Of a DNA stretch of 64,000 nt, positions 11,367 through 20,056 are shown piece by piece (the first letter of the stretch is position 1; every line of letters starts with the position of its first letter). Below the pieces are notes generated by a model, which was not told the DNA's origin, did no database searches, and was given only the letters and a program-made list of their open reading frames with translations. The position numbers were made by a program, and so were the translations under genes. Source of the stretch: Paenibacillus sp. IHBB 10380 (lineage in GTDB: Bacteria; Bacillota; Bacilli; Paenibacillales; Paenibacillaceae); contig NZ_CP010976.1 in the NCBI RefSeq assembly GCF_000949425.1, positions 1,984,001 to 2,048,000 of the forward strand, in the 5' to 3' direction.

Positions 11367-11481
11367 TGTAAGGTAGATAATTATGTCCATCAACATTTTC
11401 AAAGTCGTGATCCGATTATATCATCGAGTCTGTTTATATGCAATATACAAGAATCTGATAAAAATTATCAGGTTCTTTTTT
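11367..11481 (+). ncRNA. Possible small RNA between promoter and terminator
   Basis: The plus-strand promoter at 11332-11360 and the terminator at 11449-11481 would bound a transcript of about 115 nt. A short frame opens at 11383 but its upstream SD (AAGGTAG) is weak, and the frame runs through the terminator, so a non-coding RNA is more likely than a peptide. Its place beside rph suggests a role in rifamycin response, but this is only inferred from position. Confidence 0.35.
11449..11481 (+). terminator. Rho-independent terminator
   Basis: Hairpin arms GAATCTGATAA and TTATCAGGTTC (one G-T pair), then a run of T's. T's occur only on the plus-strand exit side, so it ends plus-strand transcription. 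Confidence 0.75.
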
Positions 11482-12000
11482 GATTTCCCGCTATCATTAG
11501 TCACATTAAAAACCATGGTTCGAGCCAAACTCCGTCACTGCATAGTTCCCTATCGGTCCTTTGCAGCCTAAGTAAATCCTGAAATGTTAATACAACCGGA
11601 GTATCTTCATCCCAGTTTTCTTTTCTCTCTTCTATCATTAGGATCACTCTCCCCTAATCTTTTGGTTTACCCTATTTCCAATTTTCGAAACAGTGAACAA
11701 CTATCTCTCAACTTAAATGGAATGGTATTGGATAGATTCCTGCGGGAATATCACATATATCTATGCGATATGGCTGGAAATGCGAGTGATCAACCAGAAT
11801 TTAGTCACATGTATCCATATCCGTCCAGGGCTGAATTATCAGGTTTTACTGATACTGCTTTTGTATGCACATTTATGTCATTGGTCAACTTCCGAGTCCA
11901 TTCTCATCAAAAATTTTTTTAAAGAAATCAATTTTGCATTAGGGTTACGCCTTTATATCTCCCATCCGGCACTACTCCCTTTCCTGTAAACCAGATTATT
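11482..12000. other. Uncertain stretch with overlapping short frames
   Basis: Two overlapping plus-strand frames (11584-11922 and 11717-11989) share the sequence around 11717-11900. In the two frames it reads EWYWIDSCGNITYIY and NLNGMVLDRFLREYHIYL. I do not recognise either, and neither has a good ribosome site. This may be a frameshifted remnant; no function is claimed. Confidence 0.3.
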
Positions 12001-12002
12001 AT

Positions 12003-12500
12003 TGCTGTACATAAACGGATTCATTTATATATCGTCTTTTTTCAAGGTTACTTATCATAAACTCATCTAAATCAGCCCGACTAATTTTTCCGAAAATAGA
12101 CTTACCCTTATAATCACCGTGACGGTAAGTACCTGTTGGAGAAGCAAAAGTTAGTGTTGGTGGCTGAATAATTGTAAAGTCTAGACCTGAGTTGCGAGTT
12201 AACTAATCCACTTTTTCCTTGGATAAAAATCCCGGTTGAGTTAACAATCAAATCAACTGCATAATGACTTGCATTTGATCAAAACGATGGCTTTTTGCTA
12301 TTTGATGTACATCGAATCAATTAAAATTATTATCTACACCTTGCACGATCATCCTACGATCCAACTCGCTAATCTCAGTTACCGCCCAATGATCTTGAAC
12401 TTCTGTTAGTTTGGATTTTTGGATACTAGCATATAAACACTATTCGAGAAACTGCGAATATCCATCCACTACGATAAACTCCGTAGGTACAGGACGCACA
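12003..12500 (-). pseudogene. NAD(P)-binding oxidoreductase remnant (NmrA/SDR-like)
   Basis: The minus strand gives GFLSKEKVD, an in-frame TAG, then LTRNSGLDFTIIQPPTLTFA, HGDYKGKSIFGKISRADLDE and FMISNLEKRRYINESVYVQQ with a stop. 'S-G-L-D-F-T-I-I-Q-P' and 'I-S-R-A-D-L-D-E-F-M' are features of atypical SDR/NAD(P)H-binding family C-terminal halves. Upstream the frame is scrambled. The stop and the lost N-terminus make it a pseudogene. Confidence 0.6.
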
Positions 12501-12618
12501 CCTTTAGCCAAATAGTTGAGGTTTCTAGTCCAATATCATATATATTATTGCTGTCTTTTTCAAGTATACTATAACCAGATTGACTATCTAAACAAATATA
12601 GAGGAGTAACTTCACATC

Positions 12619-13830
12619 ATGATCAAACGACTCACTGCACTATTTTCGATTCCCTCTTATGCCTTACTCTTTTTATGTATGTTACTGCAGGGAATGGGTA
12701 TTTCACTCAGCGCACCTTTTTTATCAATTTATTTCACGGAACAGCTTGGAGTATCTGTCGGGATGTTTGGTATTTTTCTAGCCGTCACGTTAATTGCCGG
12801 GATATGGATCAGTACGCTAATCGGGAGACGCTCTGACCTCGGCTTGAATCGAAAAAGCGTTTACCTTGTCTCCACGCTCTGCAATGCTATGGCTTTTAGC
12901 GGATACTTGCTCATTCAGGATTTTACGATCTTGTTCGTCTACATGACTCTGTTCACTGCCCTCGGTGCACCAGGGATGCCTCAATTGTTCGCCATTTCTA
13001 GAGAAGCAGTGAATAAGAGTAATTTTACTGAGCATGCGTTTGCTAATTCTACCTTGCGTTCTGCTTTCTCACTCGGTTTTATTACAGGTCCTTTAATCGG
13101 TACCTTGCTAATCGCTGCTGTTGGGTTTAAGGGGATTTTCTCGGGTACGATCGGAGTTTTCCTGCTTGTTGCCTTACTTATTTTCCTATTTCTCAAATCA
13201 AATACAGAACTGAAAAGAAGTAATGCTGAAGTAAAAGTAAAAAGTTTCCGGCTGGGTCAGAACCGTAATATTCTGCTTCCTTTTCTGATTCTGATACTTA
13301 TGTATATAGCTCACTGGACGAGCACCCTCAATACCGCCCTCTTTATTACAAACAATCTAGGGGGAACGACAAGCGATGTCGGTCTAGTCAGCAGTATTTG
13401 TGCTGCGCTGGAAATTCCTTTTATGATTATGCTCGGTCTACTCAGTGCAAAGTACAGTAACCGAATCTTGATGATGTGTGGGGCCATTCTAGGAGGAGTT
13501 TATTATCTCGTTGTCATTATCTCAGGCGCGATGTGGCAGATGCTTGCAGCCCAAATTTTTCTCGCCGTTTTTGTTGCCGTTATTTCAGCGATTGGCATTA
13601 GCTACATTCAGGATCTGCTTCCAAGCATGCCTGGGTATGCATCCACGCTCTACTCCAATTCATCCACGATCGGCAGACTGATTGGTAGTCTTGTTGGCGG
13701 GGGATTAGCCAGTATTGTAGGTTACCGGTATTCATTTGTGTTTTGTTTTATACTCATCATTATTTCTGTAATCATGCTTGCGGTAAGCGGACGTCACTCT
13801 GTAAATGAACCACAAAAATTAGCGGTTTAA
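12619..13830 (+). CDS. MFS transporter, sugar-efflux (SetB)-like
   Basis: A 403-residue protein with twelve predicted membrane segments. The N-terminal LLFLCMLLQGMGISLSAPFL and the loop GRRSDLGLNRKSV after helix 2 (MFS motif A, here IGRRSDLGLNRK) identify the major facilitator fold. Wording such as LGAPGMPQLFAISRE matches the Set/sugar-efflux branch, which exports sugars or drugs by proton antiport. The start has GAGGAG 12 bp upstream. It is a single gene with no regulator nearby. Confidence 0.85.
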   Translation: MIKRLTALFSIPSYALLFLCMLLQGMGISLSAPFLSIYFTEQLGVSVGMFGIFLAVTLIAGIWISTLIGRRSDLGLNRKSVYLVSTLCNAMAFSGYLLIQDFTILFVYMTLFTALGAPGMPQLFAISREAVNKSNFTEHAFANSTLRSAFSLGFITGPLIGTLLIAAVGFKGIFSGTIGVFLLVALLIFLFLKSNTELKRSNAEVKVKSFRLGQNRNILLPFLILILMYIAHWTSTLNTALFITNNLGGTTSDVGLVSSICAALEIPFMIMLGLLSAKYSNRILMMCGAILGGVYYLVVIISGAMWQMLAAQIFLAVFVAVISAIGISYIQDLLPSMPGYASTLYSNSSTIGRLIGSLVGGGLASIVGYRYSFVFCFILIIISVIMLAVSGRHSVNEPQKLAV

Positions 13831-14193
13831 TCCGCCTTTATTTGTTCATTCTTAATCTTCTAGCCCATTCTCTTCTAATGTGAAGATAATGGGTTTTTGT
13901 GCATCATCACCTACACCGATAATAGTGGCTGACGCAAATGAGCGTTGTTTGGACAAACCGACATCGTATAACCCAGGAATTGTCGTACCCACGCAAGCAA
14001 CATGTAGCCGACCTACTTATTAGTGGTTATTGTGACAAATTCAACATCATCTTTGTTAAGCGTTACTGCCCGCTAGCTCAACGAGACTGCCGTTTCATGC
14101 CGGCAGCCTCGTCCTGGTGATTGTTAAACTATAGTGTCCCGTTTATACCTTTTCACTCAAAATCAGCGTTCTACTGCGTGACACACTTTTTAG
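13831..14193. other. Intergenic stretch with one short repeat copy
   Basis: Holds a hairpin (about 13859-13897, AGCCCATTcTCTTC / GAAGATAATGGGTT) that could end the MFS transcript, and one complete copy of the dispersed hairpin repeat described separately (14065-14145). No gene. Confidence 0.45.
14065..14145 (+). repeat. Dispersed hairpin repeat A, copy 1
   Basis: Starts with ACTGCCCGCTAGCTCAA, has a central imperfect stem built from GAGACTGCCG and CGGCAGCCTC, and ends with AAACTATAGTGTCCCGTTTA. It is the left-most and most diverged copy of the family seen again between 25 and 47 kb. Confidence 0.65.
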
Positions 14194-14244
14194 AAAAAAC
14201 GGGGTGCGGTTGGTCTATGAATGACTGCCGCGCCCCGTTTTTTT
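14194..14244. terminator. Bidirectional terminator after HAAS protein copy 1
   Basis: Arms AACGGGGtGCGG and CCGCgCCCCGTT with T-runs available on both exits. It overlaps the stop codon of the minus-strand HAAS gene. A near-identical copy ends the second HAAS gene at 18145-18195. Confidence 0.8.
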
Positions 14245-14806
14245 ATATTTCCATTTTTTTTATTTTCTGACTAACTGCGTGTATATATTTAATTGTAAGT
14301 TTCCATAACACTCTCCCCAACCAAAACATCAACACACCCATCACAATAGAAATTGGCAAGAACTCCATTGGGCGGTTTGCTGTAAATGCTCCAATTTCGA
14401 TTGTTATTCCGGCAATATCATATCCCATAAGATACCCGACAAATTTAATAATTCCGCCTATCGGTGCAATAACTCCACTAATCATTAAAGCAATGGAAAG
14501 AGTACTGATAAAAGGCAAAAGAAACATACCGCTGACGCCTGCAAAGCTGCTACAAAATGCAAATACAGCGCCGAATTTACGCCAACTAAATTTACTGTTC
14601 TTTGAAATGGCTTCACCTAAGTATGCTTTCGCTAATTCTTTTGGGTTTCCTAACCGTTCGATGATTTGCTCAGAAGATACACCATTATTTTGCAATTCAA
14701 GCATTACACTTTTGATTTCTTTTACAATGTCAATACGCTCGGAATCGGACATAGATTTCAAATACTTTTCAATTTTTACAAGATAGTCATTCATAATTTT
14801 ATCCAT
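14243..14806 (-). CDS. HAAS domain (DUF1700-like) membrane protein, copy 1
   Basis: 187 residues. The N-terminal 60 residues form the HAAS helical domain (MNDYLVKIEKYLKSMSDSER, then ERLGNPKELAKAYLGE), which usually binds a partner PadR regulator. Three to four hydrophobic segments follow (VFAFCSSFAGVSGMFLLPFI; IALMISGVIAPIGGIIKFVG; ISIVMGVLMFWLGRVLW). Such proteins act as membrane-bound anti-regulators or sensors. It starts 3 bp after the PadR stop, so the pair is one operon. A near-identical paralog lies at 18195. Confidence 0.85.
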   Translation of the reverse strand: MDKIMNDYLVKIEKYLKSMSDSERIDIVKEIKSVMLELQNNGVSSEQIIERLGNPKELAKAYLGEAISKNSKFSWRKFGAVFAFCSSFAGVSGMFLLPFISTLSIALMISGVIAPIGGIIKFVGYLMGYDIAGITIEIGAFTANRPMEFLPISIVMGVLMFWLGRVLWKLTIKYIHAVSQKIKKMEI

Positions 14807-14809
14807 AAT

Positions 14810-15142
14810 TTAACGCTCCTTAATTTCTGATATAGCTGTTAGTAAATTATCCCATTCTAAGGACATAGCGTTTAAGTATTCGTTTCCTTTTTCTGTAATG
14901 GTATAATATTTTCTCGGTGGCAAGCCCACTGTACTTTCTTGCCAAGATGAAGAAATATATTCTTCCTTCAATACTCTTCTAAGCAGAGGATAAATTGTAT
15001 TTTCTTTTGCAGCAACAATAGGATACTGCTCTAACTTACTAATGATTTCATACCCATAATATGGTCGCTGCTTTATTAGCAATAGAATACAAAATTCGAG
15101 TGTTCCTCGCTTAATTTGTGATTTCCAATCTTCTACATTCAT
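14810..15142 (-). CDS. PadR-family transcriptional regulator, copy 1
   Basis: 110 residues. Winged-helix PadR domain: KRGTLEFCILLLIKQRPYYG, YEIISKL, then ENTIYPLLRRVLKEEYISSS and PPRKYYTITEKGNEYLN. The start chosen is the ATG behind GGAGGTGC; longer frames begin inside the promoter. PadR repressors typically control a neighbouring membrane or ABC transporter gene and themselves. The operator-like element at 15162-15184 lies just upstream. Confidence 0.88.
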   Translation of the reverse strand: MNVEDWKSQIKRGTLEFCILLLIKQRPYYGYEIISKLEQYPIVAAKENTIYPLLRRVLKEEYISSSWQESTVGLPPRKYYTITEKGNEYLNAMSLEWDNLLTAISEIKER

Positions 15143-15161
15143 GTATTGCACCTCCTGCATA

Positions 15162-15184
15162 TACATCGTACAACACAGTACATC
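15162..15184 (-). promoter_or_regulatory. PadR-type operator, copy 1
   Basis: Plus-strand reading TACATCGTACAACACAGTA followed by CATC. On the gene strand it contains TGTACtgtgttGTACG, close to the ATGTAC-n-GTACAT dyad of PadR operators. The same element occurs upstream of the ABC stub (17895-17917) and of PadR copy 2 (19113-19135). Confidence 0.65.
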
Positions 15185-15444
15185 AAATATCAATATATCA
15201 AAAATTTTTTATTCAACGTAATAGAGATATTTTGAAAGAAATTCAGTACCAACAACCGCCGAACGCAAGCAGAAATAGCGGGAAATGTTACGCAATAGGG
15301 GCGCATAAGCCCTTGTATAGCGCGGGTTTTCCGGGCGCGTTTTGAGAGGGGCAAGGTTTAAAAATTGAAAAATAATGATTGAAAAAAACTGTCAGACAAC
15401 AAGTACATATAGAAATTGAAAGCCGCTAAAATTGCGGCTATTTG

Positions 15445-16239
15445 TTAAACGGCACCTAACTCTTTTTGTTTTTTCTGTAGTATCAGCTGTCGCATTTTGA
15501 ACATAGTGGAAGAACAAAGAAAAATAGCAATTAACTGTCCATAAAGATGACATTCTAGACGCTCTCGCTTAATATTGTGACAATGATTGATACCAAAAAG
15601 AGATTTCCTTCCGAATTTCATAAGTATCTCCTGGTTTTATCTGATGCATGATATCTTCAAGGTCAAGTAAAACATATAAAGATTGCTTTTTAACTGTCCC
15701 ATCCCGAAAGAATTCTGGCGATTCATTTTTTACATATACTCTATTATTTAATTTCAACCTTGAAACATAGAATACCCCTCGTTGATCTATCTGGTCTAAA
15801 TCTTTTAGAGAAAAGTATCCTAAATCTCGAATACATAAATCTCCTGGTCGTAAGGTATCCAAGCACTCTGTGCCAAAGGTTTTATCATTATTTTTACCTG
15901 GTTCCATTTGAAAATTGAGGAGTTTTCTACTATGTAAATCCGCTGTAGAAATAAAACAGCGCATCGGTTAAAACGTTGATTAAGTCCTTCTGGGCTCATG
16001 AGTGTAGCTGTATTTGCATAAAGCTGACTACATAATCGAGTGAGGGAATTGCTTGCTACATGTTGACTGATCCAAATACATAAAGCAGCCAAATCTCGTG
16101 CGCCATACTTACTTTTCCATTTTACAAAACCTGTTTCTTGTGCAAGTTTTTGAAGAATATGTTGAGATAGATATCGCTGTAATTCTTCAGCGAACAAATA
16201 AAACTCATCTTGAATCGATAGATTCATAAAAAACGCCAT
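15445..16239 (-). pseudogene. IS231-like (IS4-family) transposase, frameshifted and deleted
   Basis: The N-terminal part reads [20 protein letters not shown] and LIRLCSQ-type wording ([20 protein letters not shown]), the start of IS231/IS4 transposases. A frameshift near 15960 leads to the second piece with [20 protein letters not shown], a catalytic-core segment. After a large internal deletion the C-terminal piece [20 protein letters not shown] and [11 protein letters not shown] appears. The remnant ends at a TAA at 15445-15447. A hairpin GCCGCTAAAATTGCGGC follows. Confidence 0.85.
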
Positions 16240-16337
16240 CCTTTCCTATAATTCTATAGAAAGAATAGCGTATTTTCTCATTTTAGGGAGTATTTTGTTT
16301 TATTAGCTTAATAGCGTTGGGTTGCCGCCAGAATTCC

Positions 16338-16380
16338 AAAAAGCCCCAAACTCATTTTTAAAAGTAAGTTGGGGCTTTGG
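16338..16380. terminator. Terminator between IS231 remnant and serine hydrolase
   Basis: Arms CAAAaAGCCCCAA and TTGGGGCTTTG around a T/A-rich loop. It lies about 60 bp beyond the stop of the minus-strand serine hydrolase gene. Confidence 0.7.
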
Positions 16381-16435
16381 GACCAGAAAGGTATTTTTCA
16401 ATTATAAAAACTATGACAAAATTTTTCCGTTTTTC

Positions 16436-17605
16436 CTACTTGCTAAATTCAGCAAGTAAAATATTTTTAAAAGGATTAGGACTGTTATCTCTACCCAAAC
16501 TGTTCAAACTGACGACTAACGTATGCTTTCCTCCAAGTGTACCTCCAGCAATAGTAGAAAACCCTAAAATGCCACCTGTGTGTCCCCATATCGAGACCCC
16601 GTTTGGAAGCTTAGTTTCAAAGATTCCAAGACCCCATCCATCCATTCCTGCTCTTCCTGTAGGAACTGTAGTAAGCATTTGTTTTAGTTGCTGTTCCTTC
16701 AGTAATTTGCCACCGAGCAAGGAAGAGAAGAATTTATTTAAGTCGTCAGCAGTAGAAATCATATCTCCAGCCGAGCTACCTGCACTTGGGTTATAATAAG
16801 TAACGTCTTTTATCTCACTTGCTTCGTCTGGTTGGGAATATCCCCGAGCATGCTTGGTGCCTGGAATAACGCTTGAATTGCCAGGTAGGAATGTATCCGA
16901 CAATTCAAGCGGTTCAATAATCCGATTTTCAATCTCTTCCGCGTAGCTGTTTCCGGTTACTTTTTCAATAAGAATACCCAGTAATACGTATCCTGTGTTT
17001 GAATAAGACCATCTCTTTCCTGGGACAAAGTCTGGGGGCAGAGAAATCCCCATCTTCACTATTTCTTCAGCCGTATACGATTTTTTTGTATCCATAAAAT
17101 CAGCGTCTTTTGACCTTGAGTATTCAGCGATACCACTTGTATGGTTCAATATCTGCCGGATGGTAATCTGTTTACCATTATATCCGTTTCCTTGAATGAC
17201 ACCAGGCAACCATTTTTCGATGGAGTCGTCTAGATTCAAGCGGTTCTCTCCAGCTAATTGAAGTACAATCGTTGCGGTGAACGTCTTCGTCACGCTGCCA
17301 ATGCGAAAGCGAAAATCTGTTTCCATTGGTTTCTTGGTGCTCAGATTCGCTACCCCAGCGGCATAACCCCACGTTTTTCCACCCTCAGAAGTTTTAGCAA
17401 GTATCCCCGGGAATCCAAGTTGCAATGTATCCCGCATTGCTTGCTTGACGGAATTATGATTTCGTTGAGTGCTTGTTTGTAACGAACTAGATACATTTTG
17501 AGTGGGCTCTGCTTTTACAATTGAGGTTGGTGATGTGGATAGCAGGGAACTTCCAGTTATTAAAAGGGCCAGACTTGCAAATGTAATTTGACTACGTATT
17601 TTCAT
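16436..17605 (-). CDS. Serine hydrolase (beta-lactamase / D-Ala-D-Ala carboxypeptidase fold)
   Basis: 389 residues with an N-terminal signal peptide (hydrophobic core ITFASLALLITGSSLL), so it acts outside the membrane. Active-site motifs of class C-type serine hydrolases are in place: S-V-T-K in RIGSVTKTFTATIVLQLA, Y-S-N in WSYSNTGYVLLG, and H-T-G in IWGHTGGILGFST. The family includes esterases, D-aminopeptidases and penicillin-binding relatives; the substrate is not clear. SD GAGGAATG precedes the ATG. It lies between PadR-linked units and an ABC stub, so cell-wall or antimicrobial-peptide defence is plausible. Confidence 0.88.
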   Translation of the reverse strand: MKIRSQITFASLALLITGSSLLSTSPTSIVKAEPTQNVSSSLQTSTQRNHNSVKQAMRDTLQLGFPGILAKTSEGGKTWGYAAGVANLSTKKPMETDFRFRIGSVTKTFTATIVLQLAGENRLNLDDSIEKWLPGVIQGNGYNGKQITIRQILNHTSGIAEYSRSKDADFMDTKKSYTAEEIVKMGISLPPDFVPGKRWSYSNTGYVLLGILIEKVTGNSYAEEIENRIIEPLELSDTFLPGNSSVIPGTKHARGYSQPDEASEIKDVTYYNPSAGSSAGDMISTADDLNKFFSSLLGGKLLKEQQLKQMLTTVPTGRAGMDGWGLGIFETKLPNGVSIWGHTGGILGFSTIAGGTLGGKHTLVVSLNSLGRDNSPNPFKNILLAEFSK

Positions 17606-17655
17606 AAGGCATTCCTCTTCTCTATTAATATTGTATAGGTGGTTGCTTGTTGTTC

Positions 17656-17885
17656 CATATTAATCACACAGCTATCACCTCCACCAATGACGAAATGTCA
17701 TCATTAAGTTTGTAATCATCTTCATAATTGTTGTTTTACCAACGCCATTCTGTCCTAACAAGCTTTAAATTCCTCTTTTTTCACATGTATGTTAACCCCA
17801 GAAATTACTTCTTTTCCTTGAAATACTCTTGTTAACTGGTTTGTTTTTCATACATACGTCATATCTGTTCCGCCTTTCATACCTA
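17656..17885 (-). pseudogene. ABC transporter ATP-binding protein, N-terminal stub
   Basis: The minus strand encodes KTNQLTRVFQGKEVISGVNI, a gap or frameshift, then GQNGVGKTTIMKMITNL, a clear Walker A of a BcrA-type ABC ATPase. There is a TGA near the start and the rest of the gene is missing. It starts behind GGGGGTAGGT and directly under a PadR-type operator identical to those of the PadR genes, so the intact ancestor was likely a PadR-controlled transporter. Confidence 0.75.
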
Positions 17886-17894
17886 CCCCCTGCA

Positions 17895-17917
17895 TACATC
17901 GTACAACACAGTACCTC
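17895..17917 (-). promoter_or_regulatory. PadR-type operator, copy 2
   Basis: Same element as 15162-15184 with one change (CCTC for CATC), placed upstream of the ABC ATPase stub. The flanking 200 bp are also shared. Confidence 0.6.
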
Positions 17918-18144
17918 AATTAGCAATAGTATATCAGAATTTATTTATTCAACGTAATAGAGATATTTTGAAAGAAATTCAGTATTAACAACCGCCGAGC
18001 GCAAGCAGAAACAGCTGGCAATGTTACGCCATAGGGGTGCATAAGCCCCTGTATAGCGCGGTTTTCCGGGCGCATTTTGAGAGGGGCAAGGGTTTTATAC
18101 CTTTTCCCACAAAATCAGCGTTCTGCTGCGTGACACACCCATAG

Positions 18145-18195
18145 TAAAAACGGGGTGCGGTTGGTCTATGAATGACCGCCGCGCCCCGTTCTTTT
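18145..18195. terminator. Terminator after HAAS protein copy 2
   Basis: The same AACGGGGtGCGG / CCGCgCCCCGTT hairpin as copy 1, followed by CTTTTT. Confidence 0.75.
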
Positions 18196-18755
18196 TATAT
18201 TTCTATTTTTTTCATTTTCTGACTAATTGCGTGGATATATTTAATTGTAAGATTCCATAACACTTTCCCCAACCAAAACATCAACACACCCATCACAATA
18301 GAAATTGGCAAGAACTGCATTGGGCTTGGTGTAAATGCTCCCATTTCGATTGTTATTCCGGCAATATCATATCCCATAAGATACCCGACAAATTTAATAA
18401 TTCCGCCTATTGGTGTAATAACCCCACTAATCATTAAAGCAATGGAAAGAGTACTGATAAAAGGCAAAAGAAACATACCGCTGGCGCCTCCAAAGCTGCT
18501 ACAAAATGCAAATACAGCGCCGAATTTACGCCAACTAAATTTACTGTTCTTTGAAATGGCTTCACCTAAGTATGCTTTCGCTAATTCTTTTGGGTTTCCT
18601 AACCGTTCGATGATTTGCTCAGAAGATACACCATTATTTTGCAATTCAAGCATTACACTTTTGATTTCTTTTACAATGTCAATACGCTCGGAATCGGACA
18701 TAGATTTCAAATACTTTTCAATTTTTTCAAGATAGTCATTCATAATTTTATCCAT
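18195..18755 (-). CDS. HAAS domain membrane protein, copy 2
   Basis: 186 residues, nearly identical to the copy at 14243 over the HAAS domain (MNDYLEKIEKYLKSMSDSER) and the first membrane segments. It differs mainly in GAFTPSPMQFLPIS and the C-terminal tail (SQKMKKIEI). The frame is intact although its PadR partner upstream is broken, so it may be an orphan anti-regulator acting on the intact PadR copy. The function is inferred from the domain pair. Confidence 0.82.
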   Translation of the reverse strand: MDKIMNDYLEKIEKYLKSMSDSERIDIVKEIKSVMLELQNNGVSSEQIIERLGNPKELAKAYLGEAISKNSKFSWRKFGAVFAFCSSFGGASGMFLLPFISTLSIALMISGVITPIGGIIKFVGYLMGYDIAGITIEMGAFTPSPMQFLPISIVMGVLMFWLGKVLWNLTIKYIHAISQKMKKIEI

Positions 18756-18758
18756 AAT

Positions 18759-19093
18759 TTAACGCTCCTTTAATTTCTGATATAGCTGTTAATAAATTAT
18801 CCCATTCTAAGGATACAGCGTTTAAGTATTCGTCTCCTTTTTCTGTAATGGTATAATATTTTCTCGGTGGCAGGCCCTCTGTACTTTCTTGCCAAGATGA
18901 AGAAATATATTCTTCTTTCAATAATCTTCTAAGCAGAGAATAAATTGTATTTTCTTTTGCAGCAACAAGTAGGATACTGCTCTAACTTACTTATGATTTC
19001 ATACCCATAATATGGTCGCTGCTTTATTAGCAATAGAATACAAAATTCGAGTGTTCCTCGCTTAATTTGTGATTTCCAATCTTCGACATTCAT
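18759..19093 (-). pseudogene. PadR regulator, copy 2, frameshifted
   Basis: The same gene as at 14810, starting behind GGAGGTAC. After codon 42 or so, an extra G near 18968 (CAACAAGTAGG against CAACAATAGG in copy 1) shifts the frame, and a second extra T near the end changes the last codons. The remaining sequence still aligns to PadR in the other frame. Recent inactivation after duplication is likely. Confidence 0.8.
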
Positions 19094-19112
19094 GTATTGT
19101 ACCTCCTGCATA

Positions 19113-19135
19113 TACATCGTACAACACAGTACATC
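19113..19135 (-). promoter_or_regulatory. PadR-type operator, copy 3
   Basis: Identical to the element at 15162-15184 and placed at the same distance from the broken PadR gene. Confidence 0.6.
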
Positions 19136-19444
19136 AATTATCAATAGTATATCAGATTTTTTTATTCAACGTAATAGAGATATTTTGAAAGAAAATCAGT
19201 ACCAACAACCGCCGAGCAAGCAGAAACAGCGGGCAATGTTACGCAATAGGAGCGCATAAGTTGGGGTCTTCTATCGCAAATGTATCTCCGAAATTACCAA
19301 ATAAACAACATCATTTTATGATGTTGCTCTCACTTCATACTCTAGAAAAACCCATCATCTTTTTATCAGTTAATTCTCCCTTATCTTAGAAATAAAGGAA
19401 ACAACAAATAAAATGTCGAAATTTCAAAGAGAGGTGATATATAA

Positions 19445-19528
19445 ATGAAACATAATTATAAATATGAACACGCCGGCTTCATACCGCTAACGTCAGCCAT
19501 CCATCCATCTACATACAGCAGCGCTTGA
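19445..19528 (+). CDS. Possible 27-residue peptide
   Basis: A short frame with a very good ribosome site (AGAGAGGTGAT, 8 bp before ATG). It starts MKHNYKYEHAGF and ends HPSTYSSA, rich in Ser, Thr, His and Tyr. I do not recognise it. It could be a real small peptide, a bacteriocin-like leader cut short, or the start of a gene that was truncated by the recombinase remnant that begins 30 bp later. Confidence 0.3.
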   Translation: MKHNYKYEHAGFIPLTSAIHPSTYSSA

Positions 19529-19559
19529 AGAGCGACCGATCCTAATATTCGCAGCTCCA

Positions 19560-19925
19560 TATATTATTATTTGTCGGTTTTATTCCTTTAAAATTTATAT
19601 CTTTATTCCCCCTCATCGGGGTGGTTTTTAATAACTCTAGATACTCCTCCATATCATTTCTGTTAAGATTCTTAAGCTCAGTCCACTCTGGATGTTTAAA
19701 GACTATGAATTTAATAAAAGGGATTAAGGTGTGAAGCTCACTTCTAGCTGTTGAAAACTATATAGCATCCTGGACGAATATACGTTCTTGGAGATACTTC
19801 TTAATTAGAGCTTTATAGACTTCATCAATTTTTTCGAAGTTCAGATGGTATTCAGCCCTAGTAGAGTTATAAGGAATACCTAAATTACGAACATCCCAAC
19901 GTTCTTTCACTATCTCCTCACAGGA
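19560..19925 (-). pseudogene. Site-specific recombinase N-terminal remnant (Tn554 TnpB-like)
   Basis: Minus-strand translation gives VKERWDVRNLGIPYNSTRAE, YHLNFEKIDEVYKALIKKYL, an in-frame TAG, then FIKFIVFKHPEWTELKNLNR and NDMEEYLELLKTT. This pattern (W-D-V-R-x-L-G-I-x-Y-N-x-T-R) is typical of the N-terminal half of tyrosine recombinases of the Tn554 transposase type. The catalytic half is absent. It is a dead fragment. Confidence 0.6.
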
Positions 19926-20056
19926 CGTACGGGGACAGTTACTTTTACGTTACACCAATGATATGTGGAAATTAAAACTGTTCCAAAAGTCGTACCTTAC
20001 GAAACTTAATGAAAAGAAGAAGTCGACGACTTCTTCTGTTGTAAAATACGATTTCA

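Larger units (their letters stand above)
14147..15345. repeat. Direct duplication, copy 1 (PadR-HAAS unit)
   Basis: About 1.2 kb that is repeated at about 18080-19258 with very high identity. It includes the terminator, HAAS gene, PadR gene, promoter and a tail with the phrase 'GAGATATTTTGAAAGAAA'. The tail and promoter occur a third time at about 17885-18095. Confidence 0.85.
18078..19258. repeat. Direct duplication, copy 2 (PadR-HAAS unit)
   Basis: Second copy of the 14.1-15.3 kb segment in the same orientation. It differs by scattered substitutions and by two single-base insertions in the PadR gene. Confidence 0.85.

Noticed and set aside
11383..11571. 62-codon frame next to rph
   Set aside because: The frame crosses a strong plus-strand terminator and has a poor ribosome site; a small RNA is the better reading.
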